This document shows, in pieces, positions 21,268 to 32,345 of a DNA stretch of 64,000 bases. Under the pieces are notes generated by a model. The model did not search any database, was not told the origin of the DNA, and worked only from the letters and a program-made list of their open reading frames with translations. Positions within the stretch are counted from its first letter, which is position 1. The number at the start of each line of letters is the position of its first letter. A program made the position numbers and the translations under genes. The stretch covers positions 54,511,762 to 54,575,761 of the forward strand of contig CP136061.1 in NCBI GenBank assembly GCA_032622095.1, read 5' to 3'. This stretch comes from Siphonodentalium dalli (taxonomy: Eukaryota; Mollusca; Scaphopoda; Gadilida; Siphonodentaliidae).

Positions 21268-21533
21268 GCCTTTCATGACAGGAGCTGTGCTGGTGCAACA
21301 TTATTAAAGATCTTGTGCCAGTGCATTCTCTTATATACGCAAGTTTCCCCATAGGTGAGCTTCGCATATATAAGAGAATGCACTGTCTTACAAGGTCAAG
21401 ATAAATATTGTTAGGCCAATGTATTCTCTTATATATGTGAGACTTCATATGGGAGACTCGCATATATAAGAGAATGCATTGGCACAGGATCTTTAATACT
21501 GCACCAGCGCAGGTCACATTATGAAAGGGTTAA
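21268..21533. mobile_element. MITE-B copy 1
   Basis: Carries two hairpins (GTGCATTCTCTTATAT... repeats) with the spacer TTACAAGGTCAAGATAAATATTG. The right end ATTATGAAAGGGTTAA is intact. The left TTAAC is lost against MITE-A copy 8. Confidence 0.85.
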
Positions 21534-21801
21534 TTAACCCTCTGTGGTATTTCCTTCATCCACAAAACTGACTTTATATTGGAAAGCATTTGATATTCAA
21601 GGACCCACCATCATCATCAAAATAAATCGCTGCTACCATTTGAGAGAGTAACAATTGAATTCATTCATAATGGGTTTAAAGAGATATTATGTTCCGTAAT
21701 GCCCTAAATAAATTGCTTGAAAATCAAAATATCTTTTGTTTGTTTGACCTTATAAGGCATTTTCCAGGACCAGCTCATATTAAGCTACAAGAATGGATAT
21801 A

Positions 21802-21914
21802 CAGTAATGCTCTAAATAATCGACTCCTTAACCACAGCAGAATTATGGGTAACTTTTCAGAATTTAGTCGGAAATATGGCTTGTTATCATTCAACGGAAA
21901 ACTCTCACTGAGGT
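21802..21914. mobile_element. MITE-A copy 9, left arm and loop
   Basis: TA precedes it. It continues through the loop to AAAACTCTCACTGAGG and is then fused to a MITE-C remnant. A 20-bp scrap of another MITE-A start (GTAATGCCCTAAATAA) lies at 21693-21710. Confidence 0.82.
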
Positions 21915-22110
21915 GACTATATAACAGGTGAACATCACCAACTTAAAATGGAGATCTTCAGTCTGATTCTAGGTATCCCATAGCAGTTGAGGTCTAAGCA
22001 GAGTGAGGTTCTCAGAGGGAGAATTTGGCAATGCTAGCCCATCATGCGGGGTTGCATCACTAAATTCACCCTCAGGGGACCTCATTCTACAAACAACAGA
22101 CAAACTAATT
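21915..22110. mobile_element. MITE-C copy 3, partial long form
   Basis: Contains GGTGAACATCACCAACTT, CCCATAGCAGTTGAGG and one cassette with GGACCTCATTCTAC. The left cassette is missing. Confidence 0.8.
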
Positions 22111-22402
22111 GCAGATTTGGTGATAAATCACTAGGTTTATATTGAGGTTTGAGGATAATATGTTGTTTAAATCTCACCGGTATTACAGCACATATGAAGA
22201 CGAGTGTCCTTATAATGATTGAACTCCATCAGACTCCCCCTGTATATAATCTTGACAGCTAGACATTAGATCCATTAAAGAATTCCATTTGAATTTCATG
22301 ACAATAATTATGGGGAGATCAAAGTCTGAATAATAAAGAAGCTCGATCTTGCTATCAGCGAAGTACAGCATTCTAATTCTTTATATATGGAGATAGTATA
22401 AT

Positions 22403-22793
22403 TTAACCCTTTACCCAACAGAACGGCCCTGTGCCAATGCATTCTCTTATATATGCGAGTCGACCATAGGTCGCCTCGCATATATAAGAGAATGCATTGG
22501 CTTAACACATTAAAAATTATAAAATTGTTAAAGAATGTAAGAAAAAAATGGTAAAAAAAGATTTTGTTTAGGCCAATGCATTCTCTTATATATGCGAGGC
22601 GACCTATGGTCGACTCGCATATATAACAGAATGCATTGGCACAGGGCATAACTGTAACTATCACAATGTGGTCAAGGAGCCGGTTCCAATGATATCCATA
22701 TTTGTATGGTTCTATTGAGACAGACCGAAGATATTTTAGGCTGTTGAAGCTTTATTTGGCCGGTTTTGGCCGTTTTGTTGGATAAAGGGTTAA
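22403..22793. mobile_element. MITE-D copy 1: TTAA element carrying the hairpin core
   Basis: TTAACCCTTTACCCAACAG on the left and GTTGGATAAAGGGTTAA on the right. Inside is a two-hairpin core from CCCTGTGCCAATGC to GCATTGGCACAGGG. The non-core arms are unequal (about 25 bp left, about 150 bp right). The same asymmetry in reverse is seen at 51578, so the core was already in place before this family spread. Confidence 0.9.
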
Positions 22794-22831
22794 CCATTTC
22801 TTTACTATTCTCCCACCCAGTTATAAAAGTA

Positions 22832-23046
22832 CAGTAATGCCATAAGTAATCGACTCCTTAACCACAGCAGAATTATTGGTAACTTTTCAGGATTTAGTCG
22901 GAAATATAGCTTGTTGCCATTCATCGGAAAGCTCTCAGCGAGAACTTTCCGATGAATGACAACAAGCCATATTTCCGACTAAATCCTGAAAAGTTACCCA
23001 TAATTCTGCTGTGGTTAAGGAGTGGATTATTTAGAGCATTATACTG
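22832..23046. mobile_element. MITE-A copy 10, full palindrome
   Basis: TA-flanked. Minor changes include AATTATTGG in the left arm only and an extra TA near the right terminus (GCATTATACTG). Confidence 0.92.
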
Positions 23047-24187
23047 TAAATATTGGAATCAGCCCTCATAATTCGCTGAATTGCTGAAGCAAACTGGGCC
23101 ACAGCAAACGGTTGCCATAGCAGATTGCCAACAATCTGAAATAAGAGGGCTAACTGCCAATACACCACCGTACCACCGTACAATATAACCAGAGAACATG
23201 TACTTCAATGAGATCCTGTACGATTGTATTAAGGAGATAGTTTCTATCATCATAGACCATTATATCTCCGCTACAAACATGACAGACAACACTTCTTGAA
23301 TTGGACTGCAACCAAGTCGGCCACCGTATATCCAATCTTATATACCAAATCATTGATATACTTCCCGGGGACCCAGATAATGATGCGAACACCTAAGTCT
23401 GCTAAATTAGGGAAACATACTTTACATTTTACTCAGAATGCTATTCCGTTATGGCTTGAATAGGAAGGACATTTTAGTCACCTCTCTTCTTACATTATAA
23501 TGTTGGTTTATTTCTTTTATGTTGTTTTTTAAAAGTAGATCAAGTGTTGCAATTCCAGAAAAATAACTTTGAAGTATAAATTTATAACTTACCTAGCCAT
23601 CCAGGCCCGCCATTTCAATATTCTGACTGTTTTCTGATATGCATGCTTTAGTCCGCTCACAACTGCTACATATATAACTTTTGCTCCAGAAATTATAAGC
23701 ATTTTTATTTTACGAATTCTCACGATGTCACGAAAAAAAAATTAAAAAAAAAAATTCATGACCATCCCTTTATTGATTTATCTGGATCATGTATATAAGT
23801 ACATGTACCTCTATATTCCGGCAGTCGACAATATCCGAATAATAAACACAGCACATTATATCATGTTAGAATTATATATTGTGTTTTTCACCCCCACATC
23901 CACCCTGTTATGTATCATAAACAATCATAAGACGCTGGCAGTTTGTACAGAATCATCAGGAATCATACGTTATCAATTGAGTTGTTATCTTTCTTCTAGA
24001 CATTTATAAATACTCCATAAATCACAAACATGCTTTAAGTGGTCTATCTTCATTTTTGAGGGATGTTCCCAGCAGTTTCCCATGGTTCCGTATGGTAATG
24101 GGACACTAAAAGGGTTATCTCCGGGGATTTGATGTCTGGTATTTAAGTAACTCCTCAGCATGCATGTTTCCTTGGATGTCACCTGTT
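23047..24187. other. apparently unique sequence, no confirmed gene
   Basis: The longest region without recognised repeats in this half of the window. Two overlapping minus-strand frames (about 23059-23253 and 23150-23392) have coding-like Cys/Trp content but no family match and no clear splice pair. CTTACCTAGCCATCC at about 23589 is a possible minus-strand donor-type motif. Confidence 0.4.
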
Positions 24188-24605
24188 CAAGTCTTAAAAT
24201 AGTGTGTCTGTCACTTGCAGAATGAGGTCCACAGAGGGTGAATTTGGTGACGCTATCCTGCACAGCAGGCTATAACATAACCAAATTCACCCTCTGGGAA
24301 CCTCATTCTGCTTAGCCTTATAGGACTCAACAGCTATGGGAGATACAGCATCAGATTGAAGTTGCCCAGTTGAAGTTCATAATGAAGTTCATAATGCATT
24401 TTATCTTCTGCAAATATGGAAACTGAACAGAAGGGGAGAAGTAATTAACATATAGATACTTCCCAGAAGATGAGGCCTATAAGCAGAATAAAGGTCCTCA
24501 GAGGGTGAATATAGTGATGCTAAGCCGCTGTGCGAAAAATTGTCACTAATTTCGCCCTCTGGGGACCTCATTTTGCAATTTACAAACACACTATTTCAAG
24601 ACCTG
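24188..24605. mobile_element. MITE-C copy 4, long form
   Basis: Two cassettes separated by about 170 bp with GAACAGAAGGGGAGAAG and GATACTTCCCAGAAG. Termini are CAAGTCTTAAAATAG and CTATTTCAAGACCTG. The 8-bp flanks do not match, so this is older or rearranged. Confidence 0.88.
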
Positions 24606-24675
24606 GGTCTTATCCAGATCCATGTACACCGGACATCTGGAGTATCCCCACATTCATGGTGGCTTTAATAGGGTC

Positions 24676-25078
24676 ATGAACCTATATCACTAATATCATT
24701 ATTTCTAATTGCTTCAGACATTTATGATGGGCTTGTGTCTATACTTGATTGAATGTCTGAGTCGCGATGTAAGCATGATAACTCCAATAGAGCCAATCTG
24801 ATTTCGACTCTAAATTTACTTCTTGGCTTCTATACTCATGTTTATCTTGGATGAGTTTGGAAGCCACACCTGATTTAATATAAGAATTTTTGTATCTTAC
24901 ACTGTTTAATTAGGTGACCATTTCACAATGTACTCATGTGAGGCCTCCAAGAAAGATATGTTATTATATGATCAAACCTTGTTCATCACATTGGCTCAAT
25001 AAAATTATTGAATTATCATTAGTATACTCATAAGGCATTATGGGGGGATTAATAATAATGTATCTACGTGCAACACAA
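24676..25078. repeat. segmental duplication, copy 1
   Basis: Shares TGTCTGAGTCGCGATGTAAG, TTTGGAAGCCAC, TTTAATTAGGTGACCATTT and ACTCATAAGGCAT in order with 25290-25930. A MITE-C separates the two copies. Confidence 0.85.
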
Positions 25079-25267
25079 CCCTGAATTTAGTGTGTCTGAC
25101 ATTTGTAGAATGAGGTCCCCAGAGGATGAATTTAGTAACTATCCCGTACAGTGGGCTAGCATCACCAAATTCACCCTCTGGGAACCTCATTCTGCTTAGG
25201 CCTCAACTGCTATGTTGCTAGCCTAGTGTGCGGGTAGCGTCACTAAATTGGCCCTCTTTAAGACTTG
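25079..25267. mobile_element. MITE-C copy 5, shortened
   Basis: The first cassette is intact (GAATGAGGTCCCCAGAGG... CCTCATTCTGC). The second cassette keeps only GCTAGCC...CACTAAATTGGCCCTC before the AAGACTTG end. Confidence 0.8.
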
Positions 25268-25289
25268 CACCTGTTTATTGGTTGGTTTG

Positions 25290-25930
25290 TGCAATGATGA
25301 TGGGCTGCTATCTATACTTGAACGAATGTCTGAGTCGCGATGTAAGCATGATCAAATGTCTGATTCTCGATGTACATGTAAGCATGATAACTGCATGATA
25401 TCTTATTTCGACTAAATTTGCTTCTTGGCTTATATATAATGAATTATATCTTGGATTAGTTTGGAAGCCACTCCTGATTTTATTTAAGAATTTTTGTTTC
25501 TTGCATTGTTTAATTAGGTGACCATTTGGCAATGTACTATTGTGAGACCTCCAAGAATGATCCGATACTATGGGAAGCCAAATTGACATTTAATAAAAAA
25601 TTGAGCTTATTATATATATAAAGTGCAATAAGGAATATCTAATTGCGCTTTATAAGAATATTCCTTATTGCGCTTAAGCACAATTAGATCTTCCCTTATT
25701 GCGCTTAAGTGCAATTAGATCTTCCCTTATTGCGCTTAAGTGCAATTAGAGAATCCTTATTGTGCTTTAAGTGCAATAAGGAAATTATTTATTAAATGTC
25801 AATTTGGCTTCCCATACGATACTGCATGATCAAGCCTTCTTCAATGCATGCTCATGTTTGAATTATCTTTAATATACTCATAAGGCATCATGGTGGGGGG
25901 GGGGGGGATATCCACATGCAACATGTTTTG
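25290..25930. repeat. segmental duplication, copy 2 (with a nested foldback element)
   Basis: Second copy of the 24676 block. It has an internal TGTCTGA(T/G) duplication, a foldback insertion at 25570 and a G run near 25898. Confidence 0.85.
25570..25815. mobile_element. 246-bp foldback element inserted in the duplication
   Basis: ATGGGAAGCCAAATTGAC at the left is mirrored by GTCAATTTGGCTTCCCAT at the right. CGATACT lies on both sides (8-bp flanks CCGATACT and ACGATACT differ at one base). The centre is three copies of a 31-bp unit (TTATTGCGCTTAAGTGC...). The first duplicate lacks it, confirming insertion. Confidence 0.85.
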
Positions 25931-26037
25931 TTCATTCATTTCTTTTAAAGAATATAATGGCTCCTATAAAAATCCAAAAGTCACTTTTGTGGGGGATATA
26001 TTGAGTGGCTGAACCAATCATTGTTGCATGGTAAAAA

Positions 26038-26335
26038 TACACCCAGGATCTCCTAAATGTGCAAAAAGACACCCAGGATCTTACAAATGTGCAAAAAGAC
26101 ACCCAAGATCTCATAAATGTGCAAAAAGTCACCCAGGATTTCCTAAACATGCAAAAAGACACCATCTCCTAAATGTGCAAAAAGACACCATCTCCTAAAC
26201 ATGCAAACAGACACCATCTCCTAAATGTGCAAAAAGACACCCAGGATCTTACAAATGTGCAAAAAGACACCCAATATCTCCTAAACATTCAAAAAGACAC
26301 ACAGGATCTCCTAAATGTGTAAAAAGTCACCCATC
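26038..26335. repeat. 26-30-bp minisatellite, about 10-11 copies
   Basis: The consensus includes CCCAGGATCTCCTAAATG followed by TGCAAAAAGACA. Some units lack four bases (ACACCATCTCC), giving mixed lengths. Because the length is often a multiple of three, an antisense frame reads repeated SWVSFCTF. I regard that as repeat-driven, not a protein. Confidence 0.92.
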
Positions 26336-26339
26336 GCAT

Positions 26340-27370
26340 GTTAATTATTATCACAATAATTATTTGTTTCTGACTTTCGAGTTAAATTTTTCAACTGGAA
26401 TTGTATAGGTATTCCACTCGTATTGTGTTTGAATGTCGCAGATGAACGAGACTTTGAGATGCTGGGTGACTTTTTGCTCATTTGGGAGATCCAAGGTGTC
26501 TTTGCATTCAACAATAACCAATTCAGCGATAATGTGTGCACTTTGAGGTGTGGAGCACTTTTGCCTCCCATATATGGTATTCTGTGATTAGTTTTACCCA
26601 AATCGGATTTACACTGTGTTACTATAAGGCCAGATGCCTGTTAATCTTGTCCCGAAAATTAGAGCGAGCAATCTAATGATCTGACCTTGACCTCACAGAC
26701 TAGATGAGAATTGTGTCAATTGACAATCTATTTCCTGATAAGGCAAATAAGATCTAAATTTAATTTAGATTCCTGTCCTGATACATCACATTAGTTTATA
26801 GCTTACCGTGTGATATAGGACCGCCTATCAATTTTAGGTGATTGTTGTGAGATTGAGGGAACTTTCTAAGGCAATTAATGTTTATTGGTATACGTACTTC
26901 AAGATGTATTATGAGTTCTGGACTTTCTGTTAAAACATATTGTTTAGGCAACACAGTCACCATGCAGTTACAGTGAAACTGGAATTAATGCTTTGGGTGT
27001 TGCCTAATACTGTTTTCACTTGCGTTTTTTCTCCTAAAATTTCCTGTTACCCACAACTCTTAATAAAAAATGGCAGTTTCCATTGAATACGAAAGTTACT
27101 TCAAGGAAATTCATCAATTGAATTTAATTCTTATGGTAACAATAAGTAATTTGGAGGCTGCTATATATTATAAAGTTAGTATACAATGTTGTGTACATGC
27201 AGTATGTGTTTTTCTTGTACTGCATCAGTAAAAGGAAGCACATCATTGTTTGATGACAATTTTATTATCCATCTGTATGTTTATTCAAATGACAATATAA
27301 ATTAAGAATGTAACACCTTTATAGACATGTTGTGAAATTTTATTCACGACCCTTCTTACAGGCTTTCAAG
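26340..27370. other. unannotated sequence
   Basis: AT-rich with no repeat relation to the rest of the window. A tract near 27010 (CACTTGCGTTTTTTCTCC) is pyrimidine-rich without a following open frame. Confidence 0.5.
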
Positions 27371-27372
27371 TA

Positions 27373-27480
27373 GTGCCCTGCGAAGCTTCGAAGATTCAAT
27401 TCGGTGTCGACCAATCAGATTCGTGATCGATACCGAATCGGCTATCCAATTTGTATATTTTTGAATCGGTCTATTCCTTC
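27373..27480. mobile_element. degenerate hAT-2-like end
   Basis: TAGTGCCCTGCGAAGC followed by ATTCAATTCGG and ATACCGAATCGG clusters. It resembles the hAT-2 left terminus with several changes. Confidence 0.4.
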
Positions 27481-28390
27481 CCATTTATGAGGACAAACAA
27501 CTAAATTGTTTATTTATGGGGCTCAACTGATGTTGCAATTACCGCATTGTACTGTATTTTCCCATGTAAAGGTCTCACCGGCACCGAGCATGATGCAATT
27601 TAGAGTTTAAGCTAGACTAGTCACTTTGAATCGCAATCCGCCACCCTTTCGCGGATGAGAGTACACGTAACACTGGTGGTTCTTGGAAAATGTTGGGGTA
27701 AAATATAGTGTATAACTTATAAGTGACTATAATCACTACACACACAAACAGTCTATATAATTTATAATTTTATATAGTCAGGGACAACTGACAGGAGGGT
27801 GGGGGTGTCTCATCCTAAACCCCCCCCCCCCAAATGAGGACCATAATTTTCAATAGATGGAAATTTCATGACTCGAATTCCAATAGTTGTACTCATACTT
27901 ATACATTTAGTTCCTCTCATAGCAGTATATTAGTATATTAATCAAGTTTATTTATATTTGTCCTGCAAGGTAGCAATATAATGTCAATATTACAAGTTAC
28001 TACACAGTCATTTGAGTAAATAAATTCCAGTAATGCTCATTACCTGAACACATATATGAAATTGAAAGCAAAGCATTGACATCAAGTTCAGACTGGTATG
28101 TTTTACCAACCATACATTCATGTAGTCTATTAGTAATGTCAAACCTCCATATCTTTCTGAGGACAGCTTTAACAATATTACAATCATTCAGCATGCATAC
28201 TTGTTACCATTGTGGAATTTGAATACATGTATTTAAACTCATATTCGTTCCTCAATCAAATTCTGATTAATGGCATGTATAATGTACTGCATGCACAGTG
28301 TACTCAATACACAAAACATGGAACAATGCTATGTCATTCTTGTTACTAGTGTCAGTGTCTGTATTTACACAGACCATACTCTTAAAAAGA
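27481..28390. other. unannotated sequence
   Basis: Contains a 10-C run near 27821 and otherwise unique AT-rich DNA. The minus-strand frames at 28000-28194 and 28267-28491 have no recognisable domain. Confidence 0.45.
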
Positions 28391-28515
28391 ATATGACTTC
28401 CGGGAGTCCAATATGACTTTACAGAGTGAAATATAACTTCTGGGAGTCCAATATAACTTCTGGGAGTCCAATATGACTTCCGGGAGTCCAATATGACTTT
28501 ACAGAGTCCAATATA
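28391..28515. repeat. 20-bp minisatellite, about 6 copies
   Basis: Unit CCAATATGACTTCYGGGAGT with a TTTACAGAGT variant in alternating copies. Confidence 0.9.
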
Positions 28516-28574
28516 ACTTTTTCCTGGATTATCATCAAAGCAATTGCGAGTAAATAATATGCTAAGAAATGTTG

Positions 28575-28810
28575 TAAAAAATAGGAATTTTCTAAATTTG
28601 TTATTTTTTTGTGAAATTGCGTTTTTTGGGATGTAAAAGGGTTTGACATTGGTTTGTCAAAGAGAAAATGATATGAGAGTTTGAAAATAAGAAATAAAAT
28701 AGGAATTTTGGAAATTTGGAAATGAATGGAATTTTCTAAATTTTTTATTTTTTGGTGAAATTTCGTTTTTTGGGATGTAAAAGGGTCTGACATTGGTTTG
28801 ACAAAGAGAA
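28575..28810. repeat. tandem duplication of about 150 bp
   Basis: TAGGAATTTTCTAAATTTG...GGGATGTAAAAGGGTTTGAC is followed by a second version ending GGGTCTGAC...ACAAAGAGAAA. The two copies differ by small indels in A/T runs. Confidence 0.85.
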
Positions 28811-29039
28811 ATAAGAAATAGTGTTAGTTAAGGGATGGATAATAATAGAAAATATGTTATATGCTGAATGGTATAGGGATTTAGAGATTTATAAGTCATT
28901 AAATTACAAAGAGTGTAAACAGTCATTGAACATTAGATGGTGATGTCATGAAGTCTGACGTGAACCTGAAAACGTGGGAAATGTAACATGTGATTTTGCA
29001 TCTAAAACTTCATGTCTACACTTTGGAATTATAAAGTCC
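28811..29039. other. unannotated spacer
   Basis: Unique AT-rich sequence. Nothing supported. Confidence 0.5.
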
Positions 29040-29135
29040 GCCATCCTATTATAAACTCCCATCGGGAGCCTCGCATATATAATAGAATGCACTGGCTCAC
29101 GAGGTCAAAGTATATATGTGTTAGGCCTCTAAATA
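29040..29135. mobile_element. MITE-B fragment
   Basis: One half-hairpin (CCATCGGGAGCCTCGC... GAATGCACTGGC) and the spacer ACGAGGTCAAAGT...GTTAGGCC. Both ends are missing. Confidence 0.7.
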
Positions 29136-29149
29136 TCGGTTAAGTATAT

Positions 29150-30800
29150 TATGTTCTTTCCTGCATGATTTTATCCAAAAGTGATTATAAATATGGTTCA
29201 AAACCACCATGACCTTAATATGTAAACTCTATCTTGTGCAGACTGACATACATTTAGAATTGTCCTAGTCCACACTATATGTGGGTTAAAAAACCTGAAT
29301 CTACAAACCAACACTGAAATGCAGTAAAAGGCCATGCGTTGAACATTAATTGATTCATATGCAGATTCAGATAAACGTCGGGCAACATTCACCATCTTAT
29401 AATATCAGTGTTAATCAATCCATCATGTATATTACCAGAACACATTATTATTGGTATGATGCAATTCTACCACTTTGAAGACGCATTCTAAGCCAATGAA
29501 TATTGAGAAGTAATTCTCTTCTTGTATTCACACCCCCATCCCCCCCCCCCCCCCCCGAAAAATAAAAACTGCGAATACATATATATGTACTTTAGCAATG
29601 TCCCAGTCCCAGCTATGTGTTTAATAATGATGAATCTAAACGTTGTACCAACATGCACCATCCTCTTGGGAGTATAATTTCAATGTTGATTCATGTGAAT
29701 CAACAGAATTTAAACATTTTCATTGGTTCTGATGGCATTCAAACAACTTTGAAAACATTTTAAACCCATGAAACACTGAATTTTTAGAAGTAGTTGCTAT
29801 TCCTGTTTTCATTCACCTCCCCCCCCCCCCAAAGTAAAAATATAATCAAGAATAAATGTGGTTTAAAACTGCACATGCATATATGTACTTTAGAAATGTC
29901 CCAGTCCCAGCTCATGATGTGTGCTATTATTAATAACCCTGAAGCCAAACATTGTGCCAATATGCACCGTTCTCTTGGGATCTTATGTTGATCCATGTGT
30001 ATCACTGGAACACATTTTCATTGGTTCTGATGGAATTCGACAACTTTGAAGACATTTTAAACCCATGAAACACTGTATTTTTAGAAGTAATTACTCTTAC
30101 TGTTTTCACCCCCCCCCCAAAGTAAAAATAAAATCAAGAATAAATTTGGTTTAAAACTGAATGTATAATTGAGTAGTGTACTGTAGAAATATGTCCCAGT
30201 CCCAGCTATGTGTGCTTAATATCCCTGAAACTGAACGTGACATGCACCCCGTCCTCTTGGGAGTAATTTCAGCATTCCATGTGTATCACTGGAACAAGCC
30301 TGAGCTTAGTGTGCCTGTCATTTGCAAAATGAGGTCCCCAGAGTGTGAATTTAGTGATGCTATCCCGCATAGTGGGCTAGAATCAATAAATTCACCCTCT
30401 GGGGACCTCATTCTGCTTAGGCCTCAACTGCTATGGGAGACATAGACTCAGATTGAAGTTCCTAAATGGTGAATATTGTGATGTACCATTGGGAACCTCG
30501 ATTATACAATGTGTCGTCTGCCAATTTGTGGATATAGAGAAACTAAACTAAAAAAGAAATAGAATCTATGTGACGAAGTTTCGAGAAATTTGATAATAAA
30601 GAAATTTCAAGAGAAGATGTGGCCTAAGCAGATTGAGGTCTACAGAGCATGAATTTAGTGATGCTAGCCTGCTATGCGGATAGCGTCACTGAATTCACCC
30701 TCTGGGGACCTCATTCTGCAAATGACAGACACACTAAACTCAGGCTTGTTCCATGTGTATCACCAGAACACATTGCTATTGGTTCTGATGGCATAAATTT
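29150..30800. repeat. ~300-bp tandem array with poly-C cores, about 4.5 units
   Basis: Units carry, in order, TCATTGGTTCTGATGGCAT, CTTTGAAGACATTTTAAACCC, a C run (29535, 29819, 30108), AAAATCAAGAATAAA, TGTCCCAGTCCCAGC and CCTCTTGGGAGTA. The first unit is the most decayed. The last is split by a MITE-C. The open frames in this area come from this array. Confidence 0.88.
30295..30748. mobile_element. MITE-C copy 6, long form
   Basis: Termini CAAGCCTGAGCTTAGTG and CACTAAACTCAGGCTTG. It sits in the last unit of the 300-bp array, with TTCCATGTGTATCAC on both sides. This flanking repeat (about 20 bp, two mismatches) is longer than the usual 8-bp duplication, so array structure may contribute to it. 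Confidence 0.88.
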
Positions 30801-31229
30801 GACATCCCAGGAGTCCTCGCACAGAAACACGATCAGGAGTGATTTCATCCCGCGAGAGTATTACCGCGAGAGTATTACCGACTGACAATGCTGAGGTCAT
30901 AGCAGGAAGCATAACGCTATATTAGCAAAATGGAGAAAAACATGACCCGCTAATGAAGCTTATTACAGTCACGACCCACCAGTTGTAATACACATTAGGC
31001 GCCACACGTTTTACTAGTCATAATATTGCATTATCGTAATAAACTGTTAGTTATGGTTGACTTATTCTTCGTCCTATTATCTCGCATTGGGAATAAATCG
31101 CAGAATTTTATGTTCTGTTTTGCTTCTGTTACTGAATTTATCTGCTTTATTAGTTTGCACATGACTAATTATGAAAAAAATTTCTGTCCCCGAAGACACC
31201 AGTGTGCATACAATATTTTGCTCAATGTA
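30801..31229. other. unannotated sequence
   Basis: Has a small direct repeat GCGAGAGTATTACC (twice at about 30854-30880). No gene seen. Confidence 0.5.
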
Positions 31230-31445
31230 CAGTATAAATGCTCTAAATAATCAACTTCTTAACCACAGAAGAATTATGGGTAATTTTTCAGGATTTAGTC
31301 GGAAATATGGCTTCTTGCCATTCATCGGAAAGCTATCACTGAGAGCTTTACGATGAATGGCAACAAGCCATATTTCCGACTAAATCCTGAAAAGTTACCC
31401 ATAATTCTGCTGTGGTTAAGGAGTCGATTATTTAGGGCATTACTG
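31230..31445. mobile_element. MITE-A copy 11, full palindrome
   Basis: TA-flanked. Left arm has GGTAATTTTTCAGG but the right arm keeps GAAAAGTTACC, an unmatched change. Confidence 0.92.
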
Positions 31446-31540
31446 TATGCTCTTTATAATAATCTTGCCAGTTGAATGTAAATATCAGGAATGGATGTTG
31501 ATTTTGTTGTGTTCCATGCTGTATGGGTGTTTGTCTGATA

Positions 31541-31738
31541 CAGTAATACCGTAAATAATCAACTCCTTAACCACAGTAGAATTATGGGTAACTTTTCAGG
31601 ATTTAGTCGGAAATATGGCTTGTTGCCATTCATTGGAAAGCTCTCAACAAGCCATATTTCCGACTAATCCTGAAAAGTTACCCATAATTCTGCTGTGGTT
31701 AAGGAGTCGATTATTTAGGGCATTACTGTAAGTTGGTT
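31541..31738. mobile_element. MITE-A copy 12, loop-deleted
   Basis: TA-flanked. The left arm runs to GGAAAGCTCTCA and jumps to ACAAGCCATATTTCC. It is one base short in the right arm (GACTAATCC). Confidence 0.9.
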
Positions 31739-31740
31739 TC

Positions 31741-31832
31741 TATTCCAAATTTGCTCAAAGCGGATTTTAGAGGATTTTGGATATGTTGTAGAGGATATAA
31801 TCCTCTTCAAAGTGGAATAAAAACCAACTAAG
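31741..31832. repeat. small hairpin
   Basis: AGTTGGTTTCTATTCCA pairs with TGGAATAAAAACCAACT around a loop of about 55 bases, with TCCTCTTCAA/TTAGAGGA pairing inside. It directly abuts MITE-A copy 12. Confidence 0.65.
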
Positions 31833-32337
31833 TCCAAATTTGTTCTTGGTCAAACCTTTTATCGACCAGACTTAATAATAGAGATTCATGGCATGATCTA
31901 CCAAACTCCATAAAGCTCATCAAAGCCCATTTCTTAAGGAATCACTGAACTAAATGCATGGTTTCCCATAGGCGACAGTGTTAACGTTTTGGCCAAATTC
32001 ACTGAATTGAAGCCTGCAGGCCATACCAGTGATTTTTACCCAGCTAGATTGACACCAGTTTATCACGAAAATGCAAGAAAAATCATAGGTCATGTGTTTA
32101 CTTTTTAAAATAAATCCCCGAGTATTCGACAGGGCTATCCCAAAGCCAAATTTGATCTGGCAAAACCCAGAACTACAGCAGCTAGTTAAATAAATTTCCC
32201 GCTCACAAAAATCCATTCCCCCATTAATTCACCAGTTTAAATTATTTAGATATGATGTACAAATCAAATAAACGCGATGCCATCCTTTAATAATGTGTTG
32301 CATGCATCAGGTGAAGGTCATTCTTCAGTTACCTTTA
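31833..32337. other. unannotated sequence
   Basis: No exon evidence. The minus-strand frame at 31950-32216 has no recognisable family. Confidence 0.45.
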
Positions 32338-32345
32338 CCTTTAGC

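Noticed and set aside
25932-26165. Minus-strand frame with repeated SWVSFCTF
   Set aside because: Produced by the 26-30-bp minisatellite. Unit length variation breaks the frame.
25980-26335. CRISPR array
   Set aside because: The units are contiguous with no unique spacers, and the context is a eukaryotic minisatellite.
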